Positions 54,982-64,000 of a stretch of 64,000 nucleotides of DNA are shown in pieces. Source of the stretch: Pseudocercospora fijiensis CIRAD86 (taxonomy: Eukaryota > Ascomycota > Dothideomycetes > Mycosphaerellales > Mycosphaerellaceae); contig NW_006921534.1 of NCBI RefSeq assembly GCF_000340215.1, forward strand, positions 4,835,041 to 4,899,040, given 5' to 3'. A program made the position numbers and the translations under genes. Positions within the stretch are counted from its first letter, which is position 1; every line of letters starts with the position of its first letter. The notes below the pieces were generated by a model, which made no database searches, was not told where the DNA came from, and saw only the letters and a list, made by a program, of their open reading frames with translations.

Positions 54982-55319
54982 ATTAGATTATAGAAGCCAC
55001 ATAATCTGCTCGGATTATAGACCGCTATAATCGATTATAACCGGTCAAGGACAGGTATCTGGTATCCACTTTATTGACCTCCGCTTCCTTCCGCTTTATT
55101 AATAAACTTCTATAATCGTAGCTCTTATAGTAGCCCGCAGGTGCTACAGTAGGTAGCGGATTAGCGTACTAAGAAGAAGGAGGTATACGAGGCAGTATAG
55201 GAGATCGTCGTACGAGGTCGGAAGGAGTATATATACTTAAAAGTAGCCGATTTCACTATAGTTTAGCTATAGAAGTTAGTAGCTAATCTCTCTTAATCTC
55301 TGCTATTCGATACTACTAT

Positions 55320-56640
55320 AGTATCTTAGACTAATAAACTACGGACTCTAGCAGTTAACCGTCGGAAGCGCGCCGCTATAGCGACTCTAATAGACTCTTA
55401 ATCGACTAATAAGCAGAGTCGCACTACGCTAGTCTATTAGACTTAGCCGCAGACTAAATATTTCCTCGAGCAATTAATCGAGTTAAAGAAGGTCGGCAGA
55501 GGCACTAATGCTAACAACTTTAGGCTTCCGGACCTACGTAACCTCGCAACGTTAATAAACAAGAAGTTTAATATCTAGCGTAACGACTAAGCCTTAAAGA
55601 ACCGCTAGTCGTCTATTAAGAAGGACTAGAGCTATTAGGTATGCTATTTGAAGTATATTAGCGGCTAGAATAGTATGCCCCTAACGGCTAAGAGTAATAT
55701 AGAAGACGCTTACTTCGAGGCTAACCCGCGGTATACCGCCTTCTATAACGAATTGCCTAAATATTTCGATCTTATAGACGAGTTAGTCGGTTAGGATATA
55801 GTAGTAGGTAATTATGTCGCTTCGTACGAAGAATTAGCGGATAGCGAGGTCGATAGCGGCTCGGAGTCGGACGTAGAGGCAGGTATAGAGGCAGGGGCGG
55901 AGGCAGAGGTTAAGGTAATAGGCGAGGTCGTTAATAGTATAGCGCTAACGGCTAAATAACTAATAGTTGTAAATGTAGCGAAGACGCAGGAGCGGTACTA
56001 AAAGAAGATATAGAAGGAGGCCGATCGTATTTATAGGAAGCAAGAAGATACGGCTATATAAAATGCTAGTATTGCTAAAGCCCTAGAGAAGGCATTCGAG
56101 CTATTATTGTTAATAGCGGCGGAGGTTATAAAGGACGGAAAGGAAGAGCGTACTACTGCGAGGAAGTTAGCTAAACAGCAACGTACTAATAATAAGGCCG
56201 CTGCTAATGCTAGCTCTACCGTCGCTATTATAACTAAGCGCCTACTCGATAAGAATACGTAGAAGGACTAGGATATACTAAGCGGCAATCGGATGTTATT
56301 AGTGCGCGAGGTCGCGAAGAAGAATAGTAAATACGACTATACTAAGGTCGCCTTATCGATAAACTAGTAGCAGTTTAAGGAATACTTTATATTAGTATTA
56401 GTAGATCTAAGGAGGGCGAACGACCTACATAATAGCTACCTGCAGCAGATGCAGCTAGACGGTGGATACGTACTATTAGGTTATCGACGATAGGTTATTA
56501 TAAATAAGAAGGGTTAAAAGTAGTAGAAGAAGTTTATATATATACTTAAATTGCGGCACTATAATAGGAAGATTCGTAGTATTAGGACTAAAATTCGTCG
56601 TAAATGCACGCTAACGTCTATACTATTAATTTGTATAGAG
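55320..56640 (+). pseudogene. Harbinger Myb/SANT-like DNA-binding protein, RIP-inactivated
   Basis: Following the forward frame through stop codons gives a SANT/Myb-like domain: FLEQLIELKKVGRG, then a stretch with ALKNR and SSIKKD separated by stops where Trp is expected, then AYFEANPRYTAFYNELP and YFDLIDELVG. This is the layout of the second protein of Harbinger elements, which assists the transposase. A later acidic linker (SEVDSGSESDVEAG) and a helical, charged C-terminal half follow. The boundaries are approximate. Confidence 0.8.
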
Positions 56641-57189
56641 GTGTTGTTAATTTTTACTAGCAAATATTGGTTACATACGGCTGCTTGCATATGCAAAAAA
56701 ACTATATCCTATTAGCTCGAACTCTAATATTATAAAAGTATGCTAAGACCGGCAATTCTAACCCTACTAGAATTTCGACTAGAGGACGATAATAGTACGC
56801 AAGAAGCGCTATTATAACTATAGAAATATATAACTAGCCTTCCTTACTAAACTCCTTACTAAAATTAGCCTTTATTGTTTCCCTCTATATTCGATAACCT
56901 CCCTATATCCTACGCCGCACTCTATCCGGTACTTCTCGTTTTTGCGCCCTTATATTAAGTCCTTTCTTCGCTAGGTATACCTTATAATTAGCAAGCATCT
57001 ATTTCCCTATCCTATTACGATAATCCGTATAAGATTTATCGCCTATCGTATTAGCGTGCCGCCTATTATCCTTATAAACCTCCGCCGTAGTATCCGCCGC
57101 CCTTTCCGCGTCTAATTTAGCATTAGTCGGCAGTAAATTAGGCTCGCTCGATAGCGGTTGTCGACTATCGGAAATAATAAAGTTATAGA

Positions 57190-58100
57190 TAATAGTATAG
57201 GCGATAACAAAGCGGCTTTACTAAGCGATTAACTATGCACTTAGACCTTCTTTAATAATCCTAAATCGTCGGTTTATTATACTAAACACCCTCTCGATAT
57301 AGTTACGGAGCTAAGCGTAGCGGAGGTTGAATATTTCCTTATAGGTCTCTAGCCTCGCTTCCGCCTTACCCTACTTACGAAGGTAATATCGTGTCTTCTA
57401 GTACGGTACGAGAAGGCGTAGATCCTTAAAGGAATAGCTACCGTCGGCTAGGTAGAAGTATCTATTAGGTACGTTAAAGCTACTAGAATAGGCCTTTCTT
57501 AGCACTATACTATTAGTCGCTAATCCCTCGTAACTAGGCATAATAAATAGAAAGCGTAGGTCTAAGTCGTACGCAGCTATTACATTCTAAGCAATATAGC
57601 CCTTCCGATAACGCTATAGATTTTAGTTAATCTTCGGTAAATTAGCAATTAATAAGGTACCGTCTATTACGCCTAGACAACCCTTAAAATATAGCTAGAA
57701 TATACTATTGCTAGACCCTTCCGCCTATAGTAGAATCTCGCTATTCTAAGATAGTTATAGCAACTTAATCTAGTCCTTTGCTATTCGATATATATACTTA
57801 GAAACCTCCGGTACTATTCTATACGGTATATCTCGTAAGACACTAAATTTAGTCGCTAACTCTACGCAGGTGCTATTATAGCTAATATATACGAGAAATA
57901 TATATACCCTCGCTTCTGCCGAGTATCTCTTGCCTTCTAATCTATACTTCTTCAATTCCTCGATAAACGCTCGTAGTACCGGCTATCGTAAACGCGTCCG
58001 ATCGTAATAATATCGCTTCGGTCTATTTAGTATTTAAAACGCCTCTTTCTTAAACTTATTGCGCTCTACCTACGTCGATATACGGCCGCTCGGTCGATAG
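57190..58100 (-). pseudogene. Harbinger DDE transposase, RIP-inactivated
   Basis: On the minus strand the frame shows a helix-turn-helix region (EGKRYSAEARVYIFLVY, 57770-57955) and then the DDE_Tnp_4 catalytic core: CLGVIDGTLLIANLPK with the first Asp, VIAAYDLDLRFLFIMPSYEG, then YFYLADGSYSFKDLRLL with the second Asp and surrounding family residues. Stops interrupt it at about every 15-25 codons, mostly where Gln or Trp is expected. Ends are approximate. Confidence 0.85.
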
Positions 58101-58467
58101 GCGCCTTGCCTACGGAAGCGTAGCACCTCTTAGAAGAAGAATAGCGGTACTATAGCACTAAGAGCGCTTAGCGCTAGCAATAAGACCGTTAAATCGTCTA
58201 TAACGTCTACCTATACCTTTAAAATCGCTATACTATCGAATTCTATAGTTAAAAAGAGGTAGATATAGCGGCGCCTAGCGGAAGTCTAAATAGGTGTACG
58301 GATAGCTATAAAACTACCTCTAGACCTAGTTTTGCCGATTATACTATATATAGCAATAATACAGCGAGATTACGAGCATGCTATATAACCTAGAAAGTGG
58401 CAATCGATTACAATCGGATAACAACTGATTATAGTGGTTGCTGTAATCGATTAGGCTATAATCGATG

Positions 58468-58503
58468 AGATTATGCTATAATCGATGGCAACCGGTCGGG
58501 GCC
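58468..58503 (-). repeat. Right 36-base TIR of Harbinger element
   Basis: Exact inverted copy of the left TIR, followed by TGA at 58504-58506. Confidence 0.93.
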
Positions 58504-58506
58504 TGA

Positions 58507-59170
58507 GCAACAACTTGGCCATGTATGTAATTGCAAGCCTCACTTTTATTGGGCGTTCGGGCGCCCTGTACAGTACACTCGACAATATCGTGGACGCCGA
58601 TTGTAGGTGTTTTCGCGAAGTAGCTGCCAGTGGAAGTTGTCGTCGCGCGTCGAAGCGATGATAGGAGAACCGTTCCATTGCCATGCTGCTGCTCTAGACT
58701 AAGGTTACATGTAAATCAAGATCTCCACCCGCGCGCCAAAGAAATGTTCACAATCATGGGGCCGCAGCACTGAGCCACTATGCATACCTAGAAATTATAT
58801 CTCGTTTGGTCATCAACAGTCTCTCTCTCGTTCACGGCGGATTCAGAGTCGCCGGCATCCTTCATACCATTACTCCAACACTCCAAAAATCGGGCACTGA
58901 AAGCCCAGCTCAGTCGAAAGTGCTCGTCGCTTTGCTGCTGCTGCTACTGCAGGAAGAATCCAGAATATACAATGCTGCCTGACCATAGATTGATAATTGA
59001 AGCTGACCCTCCACATAACTCGGCTGATTAGAACATCTGTGCAACAAGTGAGCGTCGCACGCACATCGGTTGGTCTCGCGCACCGCGCACGATAAAGATT
59101 GACGGTCCAGACAGGCATAAGTTGCCGCACCATCAATACAAAAAGCGCCACTGCTCAGACTCCCACGCTA
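58507..59170. other. Intergenic, velvet gene 3' side
   Basis: Between the transposon and the velvet gene. Short ORFs only; no gene is seen. Confidence 0.4.
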
Positions 59171-60595
59171 CTATTCATCGTGCTTTCTCCTCTTTCCCTT
59201 CTTTCTGAAATGGGACTTGGAGTTCGGGCTATTACTGCCAGAAGTGTATGAGTTACCACCATCAGAATCATTGTCAGAAGACGCCGAGCTCTCGATTTCT
59301 TTCTTCGGCTTGCCCTTGCCTTTTCGTGCCTCTGATCCTTTCTTTACGCCGACATTCAGGCCTTGCCGTCGGAGCGATTTCAGCAGAGCGCTACTGGCAC
59401 GCATTCCGGGGAAATCTTTGGCGGTAAACACGCTGAAGACTTCGGTCACGATGGTCGCGACATCTCCCTTGAATTTGACGCCCGGCACGATGTTGGTGGG
59501 ATCTATGCGCAAGAGTTTGAACTTCAACCGATACTTGCCTGGCGATCGACAGCTCAAGTCAGGAAACACGAAGAATGTGCCTGCACGATTGTTCTCGTCC
59601 TTGGCCGGATAAGGTGATGCGACAAGAGTGCCCATCAGTCTTCGGGTGGAAGGCATGTCTGGATGCGCAGGCGGTAGCTCTGTCTCGTCGTCACTCCCGT
59701 CGGGACTCAGAAGCGTGCAATGCAGCGCAAGCATGCCGGTGGAATCGCATTCCGGGACACCATCACGATCGGTGATCTGGAGCTCAATAATCGGAGGAGG
59801 GTCAATGACACGCCGATCGCGCTCCCCGAAACCGCAGGCTCGTGCGGCGGCTGGCTGTTGACGTATGCTCAAAGTGTAGTTGAGTGGAGGTGGCTGTTGA
59901 ATTTGGCCGCGCTGAGACCGACCGTAGCTTGACGGCGCAAGAGAAGACCTCGGAGATGGCTCTGAGTGGGTGTAGCTTGCGGGCGAAGAGAAAGAGCTGA
60001 GGGCTGGACTATACTGTCGTGGTACACTTTGGTCTGTGCTCACTGTTGGAGGACGAGCAGTGGGATACTGCGTTCTCGGATACTGTGCATTGGCGTATTG
60101 TTCCTGGTGGGAGATGGGTTGTGGCTGTCTTTGCGGGATGGAGACCTGGTCGTAGCGATATTGTGGTGCTGGTTGATATTGTTGAGGTGGCAGGCGAGGC
60201 TCAGGTGCCGGATTGCCAGAGGTCGTGGGCGATGGTCGGGGGACTGGTTGTTGCGCTGCAGTCGCCGGCTGTGATGGTGGTGGAGAAGGCGGGTTGGAGG
60301 ACAGGAGTTGGGCGACTGGGATGGACCTGGTGGGCGGCCTCGATGGTGAGGGCAATGCAGGTGGTGCTACTTGCATTGGCGGCAGTTGTAGCGAAGAGGC
60401 AGCATGTTCTTGACTTGGTCGAAGGGGCGGCACGGAGTGAATGGGAGGCAGCTGCGGCCCTGAGGAGCGCTGTTCTGGTGTTCCCCGGAAACTTGGTGGC
60501 GGAAAGGTCGACTGATGCTGTATTTGAGCCATGCTGTTCGGCTCACTGCTCATGAACGGAGGCTGGAGAGGTGACGGCCGGCCTGGATGCGACAT
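59171..60595 (-). CDS. velC: Velvet-domain regulator, VelC-like
   Basis: A single exon of 474 residues. Residues 1-235 are a disordered Pro/Gln/Ser-rich region. The velvet domain spans about 238-419: it opens NYTLSIRQQPAAARACGFGE and RRVIDPPPIIELQI, continues with RRLMGTLVASPYPAKDENN and FFVFPDLSCRSPGKYRLKF, and ends VFTAKDFPGMRASSALLKSL. The RACGFGERDRRVIDPPPI and LSCRSPG segments, plus the long N-terminal arm, point to VelC rather than VeA, VelB or VosA. Velvet proteins are fungal nuclear DNA-binding regulators of development and secondary metabolism; VelC is linked to sexual development in Aspergillus nidulans. The C-terminus is Lys/Arg-rich with an acidic serine patch (KKGKRRK near the end), a probable nuclear signal. 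VelC identity is strong inference. Confidence 0.93.
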   Translation of the reverse strand: MSHPGRPSPLQPPFMSSEPNSMAQIQHQSTFPPPSFRGTPEQRSSGPQLPPIHSVPPLRPSQEHAASSLQLPPMQVAPPALPSPSRPPTRSIPVAQLLSSNPPSPPPSQPATAAQQPVPRPSPTTSGNPAPEPRLPPQQYQPAPQYRYDQVSIPQRQPQPISHQEQYANAQYPRTQYPTARPPTVSTDQSVPRQYSPALSSFSSPASYTHSEPSPRSSLAPSSYGRSQRGQIQQPPPLNYTLSIRQQPAAARACGFGERDRRVIDPPPIIELQITDRDGVPECDSTGMLALHCTLLSPDGSDDETELPPAHPDMPSTRRLMGTLVASPYPAKDENNRAGTFFVFPDLSCRSPGKYRLKFKLLRIDPTNIVPGVKFKGDVATIVTEVFSVFTAKDFPGMRASSALLKSLRRQGLNVGVKKGSEARKGKGKPKKEIESSASSDNDSDGGNSYTSGSNSPNSKSHFRKKGKRRKHDE

Positions 60596-62026
60596 AGATG
60601 CTTAGATTCACGTGTGCCGGGCGCGTATGCGAGCGTCATCTGACGATTCGGGGGAGCAATGTGAGCGCTGTGCCTCGATGCAGCCGGGAATATATGGTTG
60701 GCGAGGGAGGAGGTCCAAGAGCAGCAACAGGCTCGAGATATGCGGCGGTTGGCGCACTCATGCAGTCTGGAGAGGATGGAAGCACGGTATTTGAGAGGCA
60801 ATGGTGGGGCGGCCGAAGATCATGCGTGCGCTACGAGGCAAGAACGGGCAGTGGTCGTCGGCACGGGTTTTGGGCGAAGGGGCTTGGAAGAGAAGCAGGC
60901 GTAGCACGAGGTGAAGCGATGTCGTGCACATCGACAACGAGAAAGAGCGGTCGGTGCAGTGGGAGGGCAGGGATAGTGCGGTGCGGTGCGGTATACTTAT
61001 TAATGCCTCTGGTCGCGACACACACGGGCCGGCGCTAAGGCAGGCAAGAGCGCATCCAGATGCCCTGGCCTGGGATTGAGGGTGCTGCAGCTGCGCGAAG
61101 GCGTCAAGACCAGCGACAGAGTAGACGGCGTTTTGGTAGCGAATGAGCAAGGGTTGGCCAGGCTGGCCGTTCTGACGTCTTCCGAATACATGTATGTAGC
61201 GGGCATTTTCCGTGTGCCAACCCCACGTGCAGCAGGACCAGCACCAGCACCAGCACCAGCACCAGCACCAGCACCAGCACCAGCACCAGCACCCCAGCGC
61301 GGGCCAGCAGCCAGACAGGACGGGGTTCCAGGTGCCAGGCGCGCGTCCCACAGAGCACAAATGCGGCATACCTTGGTCGCCCGCCGTCCCATGTGCACTA
61401 CTGGGCCGTGTGCGTGCATGCGATGCTGTATACAACCCGAAGCGCAGCGCTGAAAAGGGAATGCGCCAGCAGGCTGCGCTTACCGCAGTCAAGGTGGCCT
61501 TCAACAACAATAACCAGGTTATCGGCAGCCAGCTCGCCGTTGCAAACCCGTGTCCGACCGCGCTACCAAATCTTAATTTACTGCCGTGCTACAGCACTGT
61601 CCCGCTGCCGTCTGACTTGTACGCAATGCAGTGCATGAACCGCTCGTTCCAAGGCCGGCCTTGCGACAAAGAGCAATGTTGCCTTCCGACTACTGTACCG
61701 GCTGGAGAGAATGGAGATGGACATGGACACGCCGACGCCGACGCCGACTGTTCGAAAGCTTGTTCCACCGCTTACGCTGCTGCTCCACGCCGCGCCAACC
61801 AAAACTAGCATTGCTGGCTGAGGCATCGGTCTCAACTTCGTTTCGCCCGGGGCCCCAAAGTACCACATGCCTGACCACCTCAAATCACCATCGCCCGCAG
61901 CTGGGCAAAGAGCCAGGCACGTCGCCAGGAATCGGTGCGGTACGGTGCCGGTGCCGTGCGGTGCCGGGCGGCATCAACGTCGGATTTGCTGCCGTGCCCG
62001 CAGTGCTCACGCGGAAAAGCGCTCAC
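60596..62026. promoter_or_regulatory. Upstream region of velvet gene, repeat-rich
   Basis: About 1.4 kb between the velvet start codon and the second transposon. Frames up to 250 codons cross it in several phases, but all run through the ACCAGC repeat and have biased composition, so I call none. It probably holds a long velC promoter and 5' leader. Confidence 0.45.
61237..61294. repeat. (ACCAGC)n microsatellite
   Basis: About nine and a half perfect hexamer units. On the two strands it reads as His-Gln, Pro-Ala or Leu-Val repeats, producing misleading ORFs. Confidence 0.9.
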
Positions 62027-62344
62027 TGAGGCCCCGAATACCTCGCGCTCAATTATCGATAATTAAGGCCACTTATCTATAAGACGAGTAGGTCCATTAT
62101 AAGCAGCGTTGAATACCTATAATTAAGTGTCTTATCTAGCCTATCTATAAGTTAGTCTAATTATCTATAATTTAGGCCTTTAGATAGGCTAATTTTAAAA
62201 GCGGCCCTTTAGCTAGAGAGACTCGCTTTTATAATTAAACTGCTAATAGCAAGGTGCCTGTTCTCGTACGGCTCTATCTCCTTCTAGTTTAGTCTAATAT
62301 ACCTTGCTCTTTCTTATATAATTGCTATAATAACTAAATAGTCG

Positions 62345-63260
62345 CTATAACGATAGAAGAGGCAGATATTAAGAGCCTCGAAGGCTTCGTACTATACCTA
62401 GCGATTTATACGATACTGTAAACAGCGCGTATACTATTAGAAGAGGTAGAACGACTAAAGTATCGACTAGTAGGTATAATAACGAGCCTTATAGCGCTAG
62501 AATTAGGCTCTTAGTAGATATAGATAATGCTAGTTAGACCGCCGGAGTATTATTATAATACGACGAGGCTTCGACAACCTATTCTTAAAGCGTTAATTAG
62601 CACTCTCGTCGACGAATACGGCCTTACTAGAGGCTATAGAATTAGTCTAGCGGAACAAGTAGTTATATTCCTTAATATAGCCGCGTACGGCTGCACTAAC
62701 CGCTAACTGCGTAGACTGTATTAACACTCGCTATTAAGCTGTCGAAGAGCTATTCTTAAGATTAGTCGACTATTATATGCTATATTTAGAGACAAGGCGC
62801 GGTAGCTAGGCAATAAACCGACCTCTCGCGAGATATCCGATAACCCTAAATTCTAGCTATATTTCTCGGGTTGTATTAGCGCTCTTAACGGTACTTATGT
62901 CCCTTTTAAAGCAGTAAAGGTGTCTAATCTAGGCGCTTATCGTAACCGTAAAGGAGGTATATCGTAGAATGTATTAGCGTACTATAACTTCGAAGGAATA
63001 ATTATATACGTATTGCCTAGATAGGAGGGCTCGGCGGCGGATAGCACTATATTACAATTAGCTATTAGGAAGGGCCTAAGAATACCGAAGGGGCGGTATT
63101 ATCTAGTAGATAGTAGCTATTTAAAGAACCTTAAATATACCCTCGTACTATACTAAAGAACGCGCTATTACCTTCGAGAATAGTACGCTTATTAGGACTA
63201 AAGAGGTTATACGTAATTGGCATGTAACCGGGCTCGAGTAAAGCTAGGGTCTTAATGCCT
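62345..63260 (+). pseudogene. Harbinger-type DDE transposase remnant
   Basis: Forward frame with interspersed stops. Recognisable parts are a helix-turn-helix-like stretch (SLAEQVVIFLNIAAYG), then the core with CISALNGTYVPFKAVKV (first Asp of the family replaced by Asn), KGGIS followed by a stop and NVLAYYNFEG, then EGSAADSTILQLAIRKG and RYYLVDSSYLKNLKY. These match the DDE_Tnp_4 pattern, but the sequence differs clearly from the other Harbinger element, so it is another lineage. Confidence 0.75.
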
Positions 63261-63643
63261 CAGGCAGGGCTTGGCGCTTAGTAATAGGCCAACTTGCCTG
63301 CCTTCCTCCCTCTCCTCCTAGCTCCTTATCGAATACTACTCGTACCTACTACTACCCTATCTACCTACTAATATACCCTTCTTATATAGTATTCGATCTA
63401 CCCTTTAAGGGTAGTAGCTAGATAGTTCTTATTTTAAGCTTTTAGCGGTATAGCTACGAATAAGACTAATCTAACTATATTACGCCCGAAGAACGGGACC
63501 TATACGTACTATTCTATCGAAACAACCGTACTAATTATTAAGCAAGGCCTTCTATACGGCCTATTATACTAAGTTAATCGTACTAGACTAATATCTACTA
63601 ATTCCGCTATATCCGTATCTTAGGGGCTAATAATATATTATTA

Positions 63644-63898
63644 GTGTTACCCCCTATTATAATAGCCGGCTTATTACGAAGCAATAACAACCGTGCTACC
63701 GCTAGTAGCGCTAGCAATAACAACGCTAGTAGTATAGTGCCTACTACTAAAGTGCCTACTAAAGCACCTGCTAAAGTGCCTCCTACCGAAGAGCCTACTA
63801 TAGGACCTACTAAAGAAGAACCTGCAATTCTAGGTAACGACCTAGAATTGCCTATCGACGATATTCTTAACAATATTATTAACCGTCGATATAGCTAG
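63644..63898 (+). pseudogene. Short open frame inside second Harbinger-like element
   Basis: Eighty-four codons without a stop, starting after a region with stops. It encodes Asn/Ala/Ser-rich then Pro/Thr/Lys-rich sequence with repeated PTKVPTKAPAKVP and EEPTIGPTKEEP. It looks like the disordered linker of the element's second protein and survives because it has few Gln or Trp codons. Not an independent gene. Confidence 0.45.
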
Positions 63899-64000
63899 CT
63901 AGCCTTTAGTCCCTAACTAGTAGCGAGACTTTAAGAAGCTACCTAAAACAGGCTTACTGCCTTGCGTTAAGAACAATAGCTAAAGGATAATCTTCTCGAG

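Larger units (their letters stand above)
54946..58503. mobile_element. Complete PIF/Harbinger DNA transposon, RIP-inactivated
   Basis: The ends are perfect 36-base inverted repeats, and the element (3558 bases) is flanked by TGA on both sides (54943-54945 and 58504-58506). A 3-base TNA duplication fits PIF/Harbinger. It holds the two genes expected for the superfamily: a Myb/SANT-like DNA-binding protein on the plus strand and a DDE transposase on the minus strand, meeting tail to tail. Both are full of TAA and TAG codons in positions expected for Gln and Trp, and CpA/TpG are scarce, so RIP has killed it. Subterminal regions carry several short ATCGATTATA-type repeats that may be transposase-binding sites. 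Confidence 0.92.
62030..64000. mobile_element. Second PIF/Harbinger-like element, RIP-degraded, right end outside window
   Basis: At 62027-62029 there is TGA, followed by GGCCCCGAATACCTCGCGCT. The first eight bases, GGCCCCGA, equal the tip of the complete Harbinger element, after which the sequences diverge. Composition shifts to CpA-poor RIP type within about 20 bases. The interior encodes a degraded Harbinger transposase and, near the end, a short intact frame. The right end is not in the window, so the terminal inverted repeat cannot be confirmed. Confidence 0.75.

Noticed and set aside
61237..61294. Possible CRISPR-like array
   Set aside because: It is a simple hexamer repeat without spacers; other tandem arrays in the window also lack spacers, and the host is a fungus.
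61212..61808. 198-codon ORF with His-Gln repeats, and overlapping frames with Pro-Ala or Leu-Val repeats
   Set aside because: All arise from the ACCAGC microsatellite read in different phases.
1..64000. A secondary-metabolite gene cluster linking the Zn2Cys6 regulators, oxidase, reductases and transporters
   Set aside because: No backbone enzyme (polyketide synthase, peptide synthetase, terpene cyclase) is present and housekeeping genes are interspersed.

Overview
This window looks like nuclear DNA of a filamentous ascomycete (Pezizomycotina). Gene content and gene structure suggest a Dothideomycete, possibly from the Mycosphaerella group, but that placement is inference. The reasons are short introns of about 48-80 bases with GTANGT donors, fungus-only families (velvet protein, two Zn2Cys6 regulators, Dre2, Sfm1, NmrA-like reductase), and gene-rich DNA broken by blocks in which CpA and TpG are scarce and TpA is abundant. 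Such blocks are the mark of repeat-induced point mutation (RIP). No tRNA, rRNA or CRISPR was seen.

Layout. 1-2960: RIP-degraded repeat. 3.7-24.98 kb: gene island with a 2EXR-like protein, a flavocytochrome b2-like enzyme ending in a peroxisomal SKL signal, an ammonium transporter, an Aco2-type mitochondrial aconitase, Sfm1 methyltransferase, an F-box protein, Dre2, an 802-base Mutator-like TIR element, a frameshifted hypothetical gene, a truncated sugar transporter, a secreted GPI-type protein, a Zn2Cys6 regulator, an alpha/beta hydrolase and a C78 (ZUP1-like) peptidase. 25.4-29.3 kb: second RIP block. 29.7-54.9 kb: second island with a small cysteine-rich protein, a conserved hypothetical, a multicopper oxidase, an enoyl-CoA isomerase with a PTS1-like end, a Zn2Cys6 regulator, an NmrA-like reductase, a Drs2-type flippase, three small hypotheticals, an aldo-keto reductase with a signal peptide and CTP synthase. 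54,946-58,503: a complete but RIP-inactivated PIF/Harbinger transposon with 36-base TIRs and TGA target duplications. 59.2-60.6 kb: a VelC-type velvet regulator. 62,030 to the end: a second, different Harbinger-like element running off the window.

The genes are a housekeeping and accessory mix rather than one pathway cluster. Two (flavocytochrome b2-like, enoyl-CoA isomerase) point to peroxisomes. Several genes share divergent promoters (b2-like/ammonium transporter, aconitase/SFM1, oxidase/isomerase, reductase/CTP synthase). Many coding regions need one to four short introns to be read correctly. Three introns have lengths divisible by three and no stop, so an unspliced reading looks like a plausible protein. 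No clearly new defence or biosynthetic system was found. The most informative signals are the two sets of transposon ends, the C-terminal targeting signals, and the splice choices in CTP synthase, Dre2 and the isomerase.
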